Shown: positions 46,440-58,990, counted from the first letter of the stretch. The stretch: 64,000 bases of DNA from Molossus alvarezi (GCA_037176705.1 CM073887.1:89972348-90036347), one strand, 5' to 3'. The notes: generated from the letters alone by a model not told the origin. Made by a program: numbers and translations.

Positions 46440-47096
46440 CAAGACAGAGAAGAAAGAACATTCCCCATCAGTTGCAGGAGACCGTTCTCTGGGAAGAGTG
46501 CCATGGGCTTGGTCACACATGCTCAGCTGCCTATCTTCTGGTTCATTGTTGGGGGAGGTACTGGGAATGATTTAGCCTGCTTATGCCCACTCCCATTGTC
46601 AAGAGTGGTGAAGAGAAGGGGTACGGGGCAGATTAAAAGAAAAAAAGCTCCACAGTGGGCTGTCACAATTTAATTCCAATGGAACTAAATTTGAGAACTT
46701 TTCCTTAAAGTAAAAGACCTAAACCTTTGTTTAAAATTAAATAATGGCACTGTAATAATGATACCAGTAAATTACCATGAATCCTTTTCTAACCTTTAAA
46801 CAGTCCAAGGAGTCTCACATGATATCCCATGTTACCTTCTTCAGAAAAATTGCCCCTCCCTCTTTCAAATCTTACTGCTATAAAATTGAAGCAGCAGATG
46901 ATAAGATGCTTTACACGGAAATCCCTGCTCCCATTGCCTAAGACCTTTAAGGCCTCAGGTGTATGAATCAATATGGTGAGAGAACAGCCCATTGCCATAA
47001 GGTTCCAGGGAAATTTGCTTTCTTGGACTAGCTGGTGTCCAAAGAAGCAAATATAGACGGAGGTCTTAGAGTCTAAGAAACACTTAAGAGTTTTAA
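46440..47096. other. No gene recognised
   Basis: The minus strand is open for about 115 codons at 46789-47136, but the composition and lack of homology I can recall argue against a gene. Confidence 0.35.
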
Positions 47097-47153
47097 AACT
47101 CCTTATACCTGAAACTAATAGGATATTGTATGTCAAATATATATCAAAAAATT
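47097..47153 (+). repeat. Old L1 terminal 3' fragment
   Basis: 'CCTTATACCTGAAACTAATAGGATATTGTATGTCAA' is the terminal signature of old L1 elements. Confidence 0.7.
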
Positions 47154-47403
47154 AGCCCTGGCCGGTTTGGCTCAGCGGTTAGAGTGTCGGCCTGCGGTCC
47201 AGAGAGACCCGGGTTCGGTTCCCACTAAGGGCACGTACCTCGGTTGCATTTTGTCCCCGGCCCTGGGGGTGGCAGCCACTCGATGTGTCCCTTTCACATC
47301 GATGTTTCCCTCTCTCTCTCTTCCTCTCTCTCCCTCCCACCCTATCTGTACAAAAAATGGAAAAATGTCCTCGGGTGAGGATAAAAAAATAAAATAAAAT
47401 AAA
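47154..47403 (+). mobile_element. Ves SINE, long form
   Basis: Near-consensus copy placed in the tail of an old L1, with a small deletion after CCCCGGCCCTG. Confidence 0.9.
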
Positions 47404-47404
47404 A

Positions 47405-47615
47405 ATTGTTTTCTTTACTGGTTTTAGAGGGAGAGGAAGGGACAGGGAGAGAGAGATAGAAACATCGATGAGAGAGAACATCGATTGGCCGCCTCCTGCA
47501 TGCCCCCCACTGGGAATTGGGCCAACAACCTGGGCATGTGCCCAGACCTGGAATCAAACCAGTGATCTCTTGGTGCATGGGTTGACGCTCAACCACTGAG
47601 CCATACCGGCCGGGT
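47405..47615 (-). mobile_element. Ves SINE, B form, tail-to-tail with the previous one
   Basis: A minus-strand copy whose A-rich end touches the A tail of the long form, forming an inverted pair. Confidence 0.88.
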
Positions 47616-48788
47616 GCATCTAATGATTTTACTGAAGATTTATGGGGGCCAGTGGAAAGTGGCCACATTATAAATGACATGACCTGTCTCTCTCTCTGGT
47701 AATCAGTGATCTCCCTTACTTCCTCTCAGATCAAGACTCCTCTGCCCCTTCCAAAACCTCACAGTCCCTGTACATAACCTTGTGAAACTCTCTGGAATGT
47801 GAGATGGTAAATGCTCCCCCACCATCCATATATCCCTATGTATAATGTTTATTTCAAAGCCCATCCAAGCCTATCTGGATTCCTCAGCTCTCTAGTGTTC
47901 TAGGGAATAACATTCTGCTACTATGTCAACACTGTGAGACAACTTTTGGGATGTATTTCCAGCTCATGATGATAGTACTCTGAGACTGGGTGTTAGTGAT
48001 CCTTCAGGGTCTCTTACCTGGGAATCTTATATTTGTTTATTTTATTTTTTTCCATCAACATTTATCTCCTCTATGCCCTCTTCCACCTCCACCCACCCCT
48101 CTTTGCCTATAAATTTTATATTTGAACTAAAAGTCTTCAGTTTTTATCCCTGTGTAGAGCTGGGCTTGAAGCATGTTCATTCTGACCTGAGGGGTAGCCA
48201 GTCTACACAGAGAGAAATCTGTTCTACAGAGAAAGAAGTATATTAAGAAACTTTTAGCTGGAGGTAATAGAACCCTTGACTCAAGAGGTTTCATGCTTGG
48301 CTGAGTGTGTCTGTAATGCTCTCTTTATTGGTTATCCCTGCTTCTCTAGTCTATGTTGATGGGTCTCTGTGTTAATGCCCATGTGTGACAGGTGTCTGGT
48401 ATAGGTATCCTCAGAGGGCTTGTCTGGGACTCCCACTCCACAGTTCTCTGATAAGGAAGATCCCAGTTCTAGCTTGACAATTTCTTCTCAATTGCTGCCT
48501 CTTGTTGCAGGGCTCTCCTCTCTTAGCCAGCAGCCTTCTTGGGTCGGGATTGGTGAGACAGTCCAAGTTCAGCCACCTATATCGATGTGCAGTGGATCTG
48601 GGGGAAACATTCCGTCACACCAGACTACTTTCCTCTCTTGGTCTTTTCTTAGAGCCAGCTCGCTCCAATTCTCTTCTCCTTTGTCCATAATTGTCCCTCC
48701 CTTGTCAAAGGGGGAAATTGGCAAGTTCACTGCCTCAGCAGAAGGCCAACTAAAATGCAGAATGCAGGTCTCCCCTTCCTGTGTGCAT
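47616..48788. other. No gene; unclassified, possibly LTR-like
   Basis: A fairly GC-rich stretch with an open plus frame of about 138 codons before a SINE (48420-48830). The predicted peptide is Ser/Pro-rich and I recognise no family. This and 49035-49330 may be one old element. Confidence 0.3.
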
Positions 48789-48803
48789 CTCTCTCCAGTT
48801 TTT

Positions 48804-49019
48804 GTTTTTTCAGCGGGAGGGAGAGAGGGAGGAAAAGAGAGAGAAACATCTACATGAGAGAGACACATCAACTGGTTGCCACCCACACGACCCCAACCAG
48901 GGCCAGGGACAAGGGGCTGGGACAAACTGCAACCGAGGCACGCGCCCCTAGTGGAAACTGAACCCGGACTCTCTGGTCCACGGGCCGACGCTCTAACCAC
49001 TGAACCAAACCGGCCAGGG
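48804..49019 (-). mobile_element. Ves SINE, long form, stem-loop end missing
   Basis: TSD CTCTCTCCAGTTTTT is at 48789-48803 and 49020-49034, both perfect. Confidence 0.92.
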
Positions 49020-49034
49020 CTCTCTCCAGTTTTT

Positions 49035-49430
49035 ACAAGCACCTCCCTTCTCCAGTGTCTTCCCTGGAGGGACAGCAGCTTCCACCCCTCTCTTACTAGG
49101 AGGGAAAAATCTCTCTTACCAGGAAGTCAGTCTGCACTCCCCACAAAGCAAATCACCGGCTCCCTTTCACACCTGCCCATTTCTACACAGACCAGAGGGT
49201 GGTTGATGTGGGAAGGAGGCTGGAAACCTTAGGGTAGTTCTGCCTACTCCTTTGGGGGAATTGGCTGGCTCCAATTACTGGCAATTTTCTTAAGGGTGTG
49301 GATTAGTTAGCACTTTTTTTGTTCTTATCTGTGGGTTCTAATCACTAATCCTTGGACAACTGGGAAAAATCTCATGCAATATCCTGTTAAAACAACAATT
49401 AGCAACCATCTCTAATATTTCTTGAGCAAT
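49035..49430. other. No gene recognised
   Basis: Unassigned, continuing the stretch left of the SINE. Confidence 0.35.
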
Positions 49431-49439
49431 TGTACAGGT

Positions 49440-49650
49440 AATGTACATTTTATATTAACTATCTTATTTAATAGTTACATTTATTGTATGAGTTAGGTCC
49501 TATATGCCCTCCATTTTCAGGTGAGGAAACTGAGGCTTATAGACTATTGAGCCACTTGCTTAGTCACTCAGGCAACGCATGGTGGAACTGGTATTCAAGC
49601 CCAGCCAGGTTGTATGCTGCAGAGCCATGAGCTCTCACTGTACTCCCTCT
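49440..49650 (-). repeat. MIR SINE
   Basis: Reverse-strand MIR: 'CATTTTCAGGTGAGGAAACTGAGGCTTATAG', 'CACTTGCTTAGTCACTCAGGCAAC', 'GGTGGAACTGGTATTCAAGCCCAG'. Confidence 0.85.
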
Positions 49651-49687
49651 CCTGTATACACAGGGGAAGTATTCTTGCCCATTTTTA

Positions 49688-49886
49688 AAATATGTTTTTT
49701 TAACATATTGATTTTTAGAGAGCGAGTAAGGGAGATGGAGAGAGAAACATCAATTGGCTGCCTCCTGCATGCCCCCTACTGGGGATGGGACCCACAATCT
49801 GGGCATGTGCCCTGATTAGGAATCAAGCCAGCAACCTTTTGGTGCATGGGCTGACACTCAGCCAACTGAGCCACAGCAGCCAGGGC
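49688..49886 (-). mobile_element. Ves SINE, B form
   Basis: Minus-strand copy ending CAACTGAGCCACAGCAGCCAGGG. Confidence 0.87.
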
Positions 49887-49975
49887 CCCATTGTTTTTTT
49901 CAAGGATATATTTCTTGAAGTAGAATTATTGTCACAGGGTATGTATGCACATTTTCCCTGAAAATGCTTTCTAGA

Positions 49976-50095
49976 GCCCTGGCCAGTTTGGCTCAGCGGT
50001 TGAGCGTCGGCCTGTGGACCAGAGAGTTCCGGGTTCGGTTCCCGCTAAGGGCATGTACCACTAAATAAATAAATAAATAAAATATATATTTAAAA
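49976..50095 (+). mobile_element. Short tRNA-only Ves-like SINE
   Basis: A crisp copy ending GGGCATGTACC, then an (AAAT)n tail. Perfect TSD AAAATGCTTTCTAGA at 49961-49975 and 50096-50110. Confidence 0.93.
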
Positions 50096-50363
50096 AAAAT
50101 GCTTTCTAGAAAGATTGAACCAGATCATAATGTCCCTTACACCTTAGCCAGTACTAGATATTGCTGTTTATTTTTTTCCAATGTGGTATGAAAAAAGGTA
50201 ATTTTGTTATTGTTTTAATTAGCATTTAAAAATTCCAACTGAGGTTGAACATTATGTTTATTTGTTGTTTGTATTTATTTAGTAAACTTTGTCGTTCCAT
50301 CTTTGTTTTTTTTTTTTCTGATTGACTTATCATAACTATGTGTATATCAATAATACTACCTCT

Positions 50364-50548
50364 TCAGCCCGGCTGGTGTGGCTCAGTGGTTGAACATCAA
50401 CCCATGTTCTGAGAGGTCACTGGTATGCTGGGGTTGCAAGCTTGATCCCCAGCAGAGGGTGTGCAGGAGGCAGCTAATGGATGTTGATGTTTCTCTCTCA
50501 TTGATGTCTCTCTCTCTCTAAAATCAATAAAACACATATTTATAAACC
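50364..50548 (+). mobile_element. Ves SINE, B form
   Basis: TSD TAATACTACCTCT (50351-50363) against TAATATTACCTCT (50549-50561). Confidence 0.88.
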
Positions 50549-50786
50549 TAATATTACCTCTGATGTCATCTATATTAAGAATATTTCTTCCCAAGTTGTC
50601 AAAGAATACACTTTTCATCATGGTATAAAATATACATAACAAATTTATCATTTTAACCATTTTAAGTGTACATTTGTGTGGCACTAAGTATATTCACAAT
50701 GTTGTGTAAACATCACAATTATTCATTTCCAGAACTTTTTCATCATCCCAAACAGAAACTGTGTACCCATTAAGAAATGACTCTGG

Positions 50787-51036
50787 CCCTGGCCGGTTTG
50801 GCTCAGCGGTCAGAGTGTCAGCCTGTGGACCAGAAAGTCCTGAGTCTGGTTCCCACTAAGGGTACATACCTCAGTTGCAGTTTGTCTCCGGCCCGGGTTG
50901 GGGTCGTGTGGGTGGCAACAACTCGATGTGTCTCCCTCATGTCAATGTTTCTCTCTCTCTCTTCCCACCTCTCTCCCTCCCACTCTATCTGAAGATAGAT
51001 GCAAAAATGTCCGTGGGTGAGGGGGGGAAAAAGAAA
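50787..51036 (+). mobile_element. Ves SINE, long form
   Basis: Perfect TSD AAGAAATGACTCTGG at 50772-50786 and 51037-51051. Confidence 0.92.
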
Positions 51037-51051
51037 AAGAAATGACTCTGG

Positions 51052-51430
51052 ATTCACCGCTCCCCACACTGTATTCTATGTTCTATGAATTTGCTTATTC
51101 TAGACATCTCATATATATGGAATCATACAATAGTTGTCTTTTTGTGTCTGAATTATTGTACTTTGCATGTTTTCAAGGTTTATTCACATTGTAGCATGTA
51201 TCAGGATTTCACCCTTTTAATGACTGAATAATATTCTATTGTATTTATTACCACAGTTTGCTTATCTATTCATCTGTTGATGGACACTGGGCTTGTTTCC
51301 GCATTTTGGCTATTGGGAATAATGCTGCTATGAACGTTGGTGTACAAGTATCTATTTAAATCTTTGCTTTCAATTTCTTCAGGTAAATATCTAGAAGGGG
51401 AATTTATAAATCATATGATGTCTATTATTT
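51052..51430 (-). repeat. Old L1 3' UTR fragment
   Basis: 'CATCTGTTGATGGACACTGGGCTTGTTTC' and 'GGGAATAATGCTGCTATGAACGTTGGTGTACAAG' are reverse-strand L1. Confidence 0.8.
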
Positions 51431-51831
51431 AATTTATTCAGGACAAAGTTTAATTTTTAGAAAGTTAAAAATAAAACAAAAAATGTTAGAAAAATAGAAA
51501 TATGTATAATGAGGACATGTCAGTGATTTATTTAACTCATTAATAGGGGATAAGCAGGAAAGTAAAGCTGATTCAATGGAGAACTCAAGAGACTGAAGTG
51601 AGAGAAAGAATGCTGAAATTAGTTTGTTAAATTAAATACAATTTTTTATTGTTCTATAGTGCAATAAAAGCATAATCTTTGGAAATGTCTTTTCTATCAG
51701 AAAGATATCATTTGCATCTCTCCTATAAAAAAACCACTTGTAATTTATCAATCTGCTATAAGTTAACATCTAATTTTATAGAGTCTGGGCCATTTTTTAT
51801 TGTTTTATTATGATATTAAAAAATAAGCAGA
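51431..51831. other. No gene or recognised repeat
   Basis: AT-rich sequence without a signal. Confidence 0.4.
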
Positions 51832-51882
51832 GGAGGAACATCTGTAATACATTCAACAATAAAGATAAGTTAAAAAAAAAAA
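51832..51882 (+). mobile_element. HAL1 3'-end stub
   Basis: Only the last about 40 bp of HAL1 plus A tail (GAGGAACATCTGTAATACATT, AACAATAAAGAT), directly in front of the second L1. Confidence 0.8.
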
Positions 51883-52699
51883 GGGATGTGAAAATGGTGG
51901 AGGAGTGAATGGAAGCTACACAGATGATCTCCCAGGACCAAACGGGAATTACAACTAAAATAAAGACAAATCGTTGGAAAAAAGCAACAGAAAAGCAGCG
52001 GGACAGGACCATATACCCAGGGACACTGGTAGGATCTGTGGAGGTGCGAGAGGATGACGGGCTGGGAGCCCCACTGACAGCAGCGGTCTTAGCTGTGAGC
52101 AGTGCTCTCTGGGATAAAAGACCAAGCCTGCTCCACAGTGCAGAGAGCTGGGACAGAGCACTAAAATAGCCACAGCCACTCACCTTGGGCTCTGGTAGAG
52201 GGAGGGAAGACTGGACTGGAACTGTGTGGGGACAGCCAGGATTTGGAGGGTGCTCAGAGTTTTTGCTGAGTTGCAGGAACAAAGGATGGTGGCCAGTTTG
52301 CTCCTTCCCAGAGCTGTGGGGGAAAGCAGCAGCCCTTCCTCGGAGATTCAGTCCCTTACAGGTGAGGCAAAGAAATGCAAATTGAGGCTCATTAACAACC
52401 AGCATCTGTCACACCCTCTGGAAATCCTCTTAGGAAGAACACCAGGGTTACATTCCAAGGCCCTGAGTAACTGAGACTAATAACCTCGAGACAAAAAACT
52501 AGAGGATAACTGACCTTTTCTGGGCTTGCAAATCTACCCAGGAAAGTAAGACTTGACAGCGGTGTTGAACATGGGCCCTCCGACGCTCATCCAAACCCAG
52601 CAGAGGGAGCCACAAAGAGCAGAACACCAACACTCACAGGAAAAATTTGGCAGGCTCCAAAACCCACTGAAATAGCCAAAATGGTGAAACAAATCCCAA

Positions 52700-53565
52700 A
52701 TGAAAACAAGAGAACTCTATGGAAGATGAGATAAATGAAATGCAGTTAAGCAAATTATCAGAGGTAGAGTTCAGAGCCATGATCTCCAGGAAGCTCAACA
52801 GCATGAGTAAGGACCTCAACACTATGAGTAAAGATATAGAAACATTGAAAACAAACCAAATGGAAGTGAAAAACCACAAAGAAATGAAGAATGACATAGA
52901 AATAAAGAACACATTAGAAGGACTAAACAGCACACTAGAGGAAGCTGAGGACTGGATCAGTGAATTAAAAGACAGGGTAGAAAAAAATCAACCAATCAGA
53001 AAACCAAGGGTGAAAAAAATTAAAAAACAGGAAAACAGCTTAAGAGAAATGTGGGACAACTGGAAACACAATAACATTCACATCACAGGAGTCCCCGAAA
53101 AAGAAGAAAATGGGCAAGGGTTACAGAATATATTTGAAGAAATAGTGACAGAAAACTTTCCTAACTTGGTGAAGGAAGAAGACATTCAAGTTCAAGAAGC
53201 ACAGAGAGCCCCAAGTAAGAAGAACCCAAACAGGCCCACACTGAGACACATAATAATTAAAATGCCAAAAATTAAAGACAAAGAGAGAATCCTAAAGGCA
53301 GCAAGAGATAAGAAACAGGTTACCTACAAAGGAACCCCCATAAGGTTATCATCTGACTTCTCCATAGAAACACTATATGCCAGAAAGGAATGGCATGAAG
53401 TAATCAAGGTCATGAAAAACAAGGATCTGAATCCAAGACTACTCTATCCAGCAAGGCTATCATTCAAAATAGGTCAAATAAAGAGCTTCCCAGACAAAAA
53501 AAAGGCTAAGGGAATATATTAGCACCAAACCAGTACTGCAAGATATGTTAAAAGGACTGCTGTAA
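52700..53565 (+). pseudogene. L1 ORF1, nearly open
   Basis: 267 codons are open from 52719 to 53522. They comprise a coiled-coil region (NSMSKDLNTMSKDIETLKTN, LNSTLEEAEDWISELKDRVE), an RRM-like part (NIHITGVPEKEENGQGLQNI) and a C-terminal domain (RHIIIKMPKIKDKERILKAA, IRLSSDFSIETLYARKEW). Frameshifts at the N-terminus (after 52700) and near 53510 remove the first and last residues of ORF1p. Confidence 0.88.
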
Positions 53566-55384
53566 TTAGTAGAAAAATAGGAAGAAAAATATAACCACAC
53601 TAAACAAAAAAGGCAATAAATAAGTACATATCAATAATCACCTTAAATGTAAATGGTTTGACTGCTCCGATAAAAAGACACAGAGTAGCTAACTGGATAA
53701 GAAAGCATGACTCACATATATGTTGTTTACAAGAGACCCACCTCACAACAAAAGACTCACATAGGTTGAAAGTGAAGGGATGGAAAAAAAATCTTCCAAG
53801 CAAATGGAAAGCAAAAAAAAAGCTGCGGTAGCAAAATTCATATGTGATAAATTAAATTTCAAAATGAAGGCCATAACTAGAGACAAAGAAGGCCACTACA
53901 TAATATTGAAAGGATCTATCCAACAGGAAGATATAACCTTGGTAAACATATATGCACCCAATATAGGAGCACCAAAATATATTAAAAATCTTCTGGAGGA
54001 CTTCAAAAGAGAAATCGACAGCAATGCAATCATAGCAGGGGACTTCAATACCCCACTGACATCACTGGATTGATCATCTAGACAAAACAATTAACAAGGA
54101 AACACAGACTCTAAATGAAGCATTAGATCAAATGGATTTAATAGATATCTACAGAGAATTACACCCCAAAACTGCAGAATTCACATTCTTCTCAAGTGCA
54201 CATGGGACATTCTCAAAGATAGACTACATGTTAGGTCACAAACTAACTCTCTACAAGTTCAAGAAGATTGAAATCATATCAAGCATCTCCTCAGATCACA
54301 ATGGCATGAAACTAGAAATCAACTGCAACAAGAACATGCAAAGACATCTGAAAATATGGAGGCTAAATAGCATGTTATTGAACAATGAATGGGTTACCAT
54401 GGAGGTCATGGAAGAAATTAAAAACTTCCTGGAAACCAATGAAAATGAACACACAACAACACAAAATCTATGGGATGCAGCGAAAGCAGTTCTGAGAAGG
54501 AAGTTCATAGCACAACAGGTTTACCTCAAGAAACAAGAAAAATTTCTAATACACTATCTAGCCTCACAACTTAAAGAACTAGAAAGCAAACAAAAAGAAA
54601 ACCCCAGAGCAAGTAGAAGGAAGGAAATAGTAAAGATCAGAGCAGAAATAAATGACAGAGAGACCAAAAAAACAATTCAAAGGATCAATGAAACAAAGAG
54701 CTGGTTTTTCGAAAAGATAAACAAGATTGATGGACCCTCAGCTAGACTCCCCAAGAAACAAAGAGAGAGAGAGAACCCAAATACACTAAATCAGAAATGA
54801 AGGAGGAGAAATAATAACTGACACCACAGAAATACAAAGGATTGTTAACAAATATGAACAATTATACGGCAACAAATTTGAAAATCTAAGTGAAATGGAC
54901 AAATTTCTAGAAACACACAGTCCCCCAAAACTGAACCGGGAAGAGATAGAAAACTTGAACAAACCAATAACAACAAAAGAAATTGAAGATGTAATCAAGA
55001 CTCTCCCAGCAAACAAAACCCCAGGCTTGGACGGCTTCACAGGGGAGTTTTACCAAGCATTCAAAGAAGAACTAACACCCATTCTCCTCAAACTATTTCA
55101 AAAAATTTAAGAAGAAGGAAGCTTCCAAACTCATTTTATGAGGCCAGCATAATTCTAATTCCAAAACCAGAAAAAGACACTACAAAGAAAGAATCCCTGT
55201 TGAACATAGATGCCAAAATCCTGAACAAAATACTAGCAAATCGGATCCAGCAATACATCAAAAAAATTATTCATCATGACCAAGTGGGATTCATCCCAGG
55301 GATTCAAGGCTGGTACAACATTCGCAAATCAACAAATGTGATACACCACATAAACAAAATAAAAGATAAAAACCATACGATCAT

Positions 55385-55502
55385 GCCCTAGGCCAGTTTG
55401 GCTCAATGGCTGTGCATTACCCTGCGGACCAGAGAGTCCCGGGTTCGGTTCCTGCTAGGGGCACGTACCACAAAAAAAAAAAAAAAAAAAAGAAGAAAAA
55501 GA
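55385..55502 (+). mobile_element. Short tRNA-only Ves-like SINE
   Basis: Head ends GCTAGGGGCACGTACC, then an A tail of about 20 bases. TSD AAACCATACGATCAT (55370-55384) against AAATCATATTATCAT (55503-55517), imperfect. Confidence 0.87.
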
Positions 55503-55608
55503 AAATCATATTATCATATCAATAGATGCAGAGAAAGCATTTGACAAAATCCAGCACAAATTTCTGATAAAAACACTCAGCAATTTGGGTATAGAGGGAT
55601 CATATCTT

Positions 55609-55863
55609 TTATTTTATTTTATTTTTTTTATCCTCACCCGAGGACACCTTTCCATTTTTTGTTCAGATAGAGCGGGAGGGAGAGAGAGAGAGAGAGAGAG
55701 AAACATTGATGTGAAGGGACACATCGAGTGGCTGCCACTGGCACGACCAATCAGGGCCGGGGACAAACTGCAACCAAGGTACATACCCTTAGCGGACACC
55801 GAACCCCAGGTCTCTCTGTACCGCAGGCCAACACTCCAACCGCTGAGCCAAACTGGCCAGGGC
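55609..55863 (-). mobile_element. Ves SINE, long form
   Basis: TSD GGGATCATATCTT is at 55596-55608 and 55864-55876. Confidence 0.93.
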
Positions 55864-57331
55864 GGGATCATATCTTGACATAATAAAGGCCATATATGAA
55901 AGACCTACAGCCAACATAATACTCAATGGACAAAAACTAAAAGTATTTCCCTTAAGAACAGGAACAAGACAAGGATGCCCACTTTCGCCACTCTTATTTA
56001 ACATAGTACTGGAAGTCTTAGTTAGCCACAGCAATCAGATATGAAGAAAAAATAAAAGGGATACAAATTGGAAAGGAGGAAGTGAAACTGTCATTATTCG
56101 CAGATGACATGATATTATACATGAAAAACCCCAAAGACTCCATCAAAAATCTACTAGACTTAATAAATGACTTTGTCAAAGTAGCAGGATACAAAATTAA
56201 CATCAAGAAATCGATGGCATTCTTATACACCAATGATGAAGTCACAGAAAGGGAAACTAAAAAAAAAAATCCCATTTATCATTGCAGCAAAAAAATTAAG
56301 ATACTTAGGAATAAACTTAACCAAAAAAAGTAAAGGATCTACTTGCAAAAAACTACAGGACATTGAAAAAATAAATAGAGGAAGATACAAAAAAGTGGAA
56401 GCACATACCTTGTTCATGGATTGGAGATTAACATCATTAGAATGTCCATATTACCCAAAGCAATCTATAGATTCAATGCAGTCCCCGTCAAAATACCAAC
56501 GGCATACTTCATAGAATTAGAACAAATATTTCAAAAGTTCCAATGGAACCAAAAAAGACCCCGAATAGCCACAGCAATCTTGAAAAAGAAAAACAAAGTA
56601 GGCAGGATCACAATACTGGATATCAGTTTATACTGCAAAGCTACTGTAACCAAAACAGCCTGGTACTGGCACAAGAACAGGCATATAGATTAGTGGAACA
56701 GAACATAGAACCCAGAAATGGACCCAAAACATTATGCTCAATTAATATTTGACAAAGGTGGTAAGAGCATACAATGGAGTAAAGACAGCCTCTTTAATAA
56801 ATGGTGTTGGGAAAATTGGACAGCTACATGCAAAAAAATGAAAGTTGACCATCAACTTATACCATACACAAGATTAAACTCAACATGGATAAAAGACTTA
56901 AGTGTGACTCACGAATCCATAAAAATCTTAGAAGAAAATGTAGGGGATAAAATTTCAGACATCATACGCAGCAGAATTTTCACTCATATATCACTTAAGG
57001 CAACAGAAACAAAGGAAAAAATGAACAGATGGGACTACATCAAACTCAAAAGTTTCTGCACAGTAAAAGAAACAACCATCAAAATGGAAAGGCAACTCAC
57101 TTTATAGGAGAGCCTAATTGCCAACATATATCAGATAAAGGGTTAATTTCCAAAATATATAGAGTGCTCATACAGCTCAACAAAAGGAAGACAAAGAACC
57201 CAATTAAAAAATGGGCAGAGGAACTAAATAGACACCTCTGCAATCAGGACATGCAAATGGCTAAGAGGCACATGAAGAAATGCTCATCATCACTAATCAC
57301 CAGAGAGATGCAAATTAAAACAACTATGAGG

Positions 57332-57573
57332 GTCCTGGCTGGTTTGGCTCAGCGGTTAGATTATCGGCCTGCTGTTCAGAGAGACCTGGGTTTGGTTTCC
57401 GCTAGGGGCACATACCTCAGTTGCAGTTTGTCCCTGGCCCCTGTTGGGTTTTGTGGGTGGCAACTACTCCATGTGTCCCTTTCATGTCGATGTTTCTCTC
57501 CCTCCCTCCCATTCTATCTGAACAAGAAATGAAAAAATGTCTTCGGGTGAGTATAAAAAACCAAACAAACAAA
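57332..57573 (+). mobile_element. Ves SINE, long form
   Basis: TSD AAAACAACTATGAGG (57317-57331) against AAAACAACTATAAGG (57574-57588). Confidence 0.92.
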
Positions 57574-58315
57574 AAAACAACTATAAGGTATCACCTCACA
57601 CCTGTCAGGATGGCCGCCATCAACAAACCATCAAACAACAAGTGTTGGCGAGGGTGTGGAGAAAAGGGGACTCTAGTACACTGTTGGTGGGAATGCAGAC
57701 TGGTACAGCCACTATGGAAAACAATATGGTGTTACCTCAAAAATTTAAAAATTGAATTGCATTGGCCCCATTGATCCCACTTCTGGGAATATACCCTATG
57801 AAGCCTGAAACACCCACCAGAAAGAATATATGTATCCCCATGTTCACAGCAGCACTATTTACAATAGCTGAGATCTGGAAACAGCCCATGTGTCCATCAG
57901 TAGACATATGGATAAAAAAAGCAGTGGTACATATACACAATGGAGTACTATGCAGCTGTAAGAAAGAAAGAGCTCTTATCCTTTGAGACGACATGGAGGG
58001 ACCTGAAAAGTATTATCCTAAGTGAAACAAGCCAAACAGAGAAAGACAAGTATCATATGATCTCACTTATTTGTGGAATATAATGCACATAATAGTCTGA
58101 AGAACATGGTAGTTCCAGAGACATGGAAGTAGGGTACAGACTGACAATCCCCAGAAGAGGGGGTGTGGGGGGAAGATAAACCACAAAACTTATATGTACG
58201 TATGCATGAACAATGGACATGGACAACAAAGCTGGGGACGGGGTGGGGAGGGAGGGGGAGAAGGGTGTCAATGGGGGAAAAAGGAGAAACATCTGTACCA
58301 AAAACAAAAAAAAAG

Positions 58316-58540
58316 AACAGTATAAATTAAATTAGCTATTGGCTTGGAACTAACATTTTATAACCGTTTTTGTATTATACCCATATTGGCTAAATATTCA
58401 TCAGGATTTATCATTTTATTGCAAAGTTGATTTAGAGTTATTACGATTATGTAAACTTGTAAAGCTGCAATAGATTTGCCAATTCACTGTGTATTAAAAA
58501 TATCTTATACATTAAAGTCTTTCATAAAAAAAAAAAAATA
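58316..58540 (+). other. mRNA-3'-end-like segment after the L1 tail
   Basis: About 210 bases follow the L1 A-rich end and close with ATACATTAAAGTCTTTCAT and a run of thirteen A. This could be an L1 3' transduction or an independent retrocopy of a 3' UTR. The source is not recognised. Confidence 0.45.
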
Positions 58541-58544
58541 CAGT

Positions 58545-58770
58545 AGCCATTACCTAGCGTTGACCTGCACACCAAAGAATCACAGATTTTATTCTGGTCA
58601 AGGGCATGTACCTCAGTTGCAGTTCGTCCTGGCCCTGGTTGAGGTCAGGTAGGAGGCACCAATGGAAGTGTCTCTCACATTGATGTTTTTTTCTCTCTCT
58701 CTCCCCCCACTTCCCACTCTGTCTGAAAATAAATGAAAAAATAGCCTCAGGCGAGGTTTTAAAAAAAAAG
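58545..58770 (+). mobile_element. Ves SINE, long form, old and deleted
   Basis: A degenerate copy with a shortened head (AGCCATTACCTAGCGTTGACC) but recognisable GGCATGTACCTCAGTTGCAGTT and CCTCAGGCGAGG. Confidence 0.8.
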
Positions 58771-58775
58771 GCAGT

Positions 58776-58990
58776 AAGCCTGACTGGTGTGGCTCAGTGG
58801 ATTGAGCGTTGTCCCGTGGATTGAGCCTTGTCCCATGGACTGAGAGGTCCGGTTTGATTCCTGGTCAAGGCACATGCCGGGTTGTGGGTTTGATCGCCAG
58901 TGGGGGTGTCCTGTAGGGGGCAGCCAATTGATGTTTCTCTCTCTCCCTTCCTCTCTCTCTAAAAAATCAATGAAAACATATTTTAAAAAA
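58776..58990 (+). mobile_element. Ves SINE, B form, with tandem duplication in the head
   Basis: A unit GGATTGAGCGTTGTCCCGT is followed by GGATTGAGCCTTGTCCCAT, duplicating about 22 bp between box A and box B. Confidence 0.85.

Larger units (their letters stand above)
53610..58083 (+). pseudogene. L1 ORF2 remnant
   Basis: Aligned to the first L1, the start ATG has become AAG at 53610-53612. Endonuclease: HICCLQETHLT (~53718), IIAGDFNTPL (~54030), [11 protein letters not shown] (~54288). Reverse transcriptase: [11 protein letters not shown] at ~56098. The C-terminus ends at the stop at 58081-58083. Stops, frameshifts and three SINEs split it into pieces. The longest runs are 54132-54800 and 57029-57330. 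Confidence 0.9.
51883..58315 (+). mobile_element. L1 LINE, near full length, dead
   Basis: Starts GGGATGTGAAAATGGTGGAGG. It has a 5' UTR to about 52699, ORF1, ORF2, a G-rich 3' UTR (58236-58270) and an A-rich end near 58314. Frameshifts and three SINEs (55385, 55609, 57332) disable it. It is less damaged than the L1 at 191-7690. Confidence 0.94.

Noticed and set aside
46789..47136. 115-codon minus-strand frame
   Set aside because: No family recognised, no poly(A)/TSD structure and no conserved motif. It may be chance.
48420..48857. 145-codon open frame before a SINE
   Set aside because: The end of the frame is SINE-derived. The rest is Ser/Pro-rich with no known domain and no splice or promoter support.
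51797..52405. 202-codon open frame on the minus strand
   Set aside because: It is the antisense of the L1 5' UTR. The frame is incidental.
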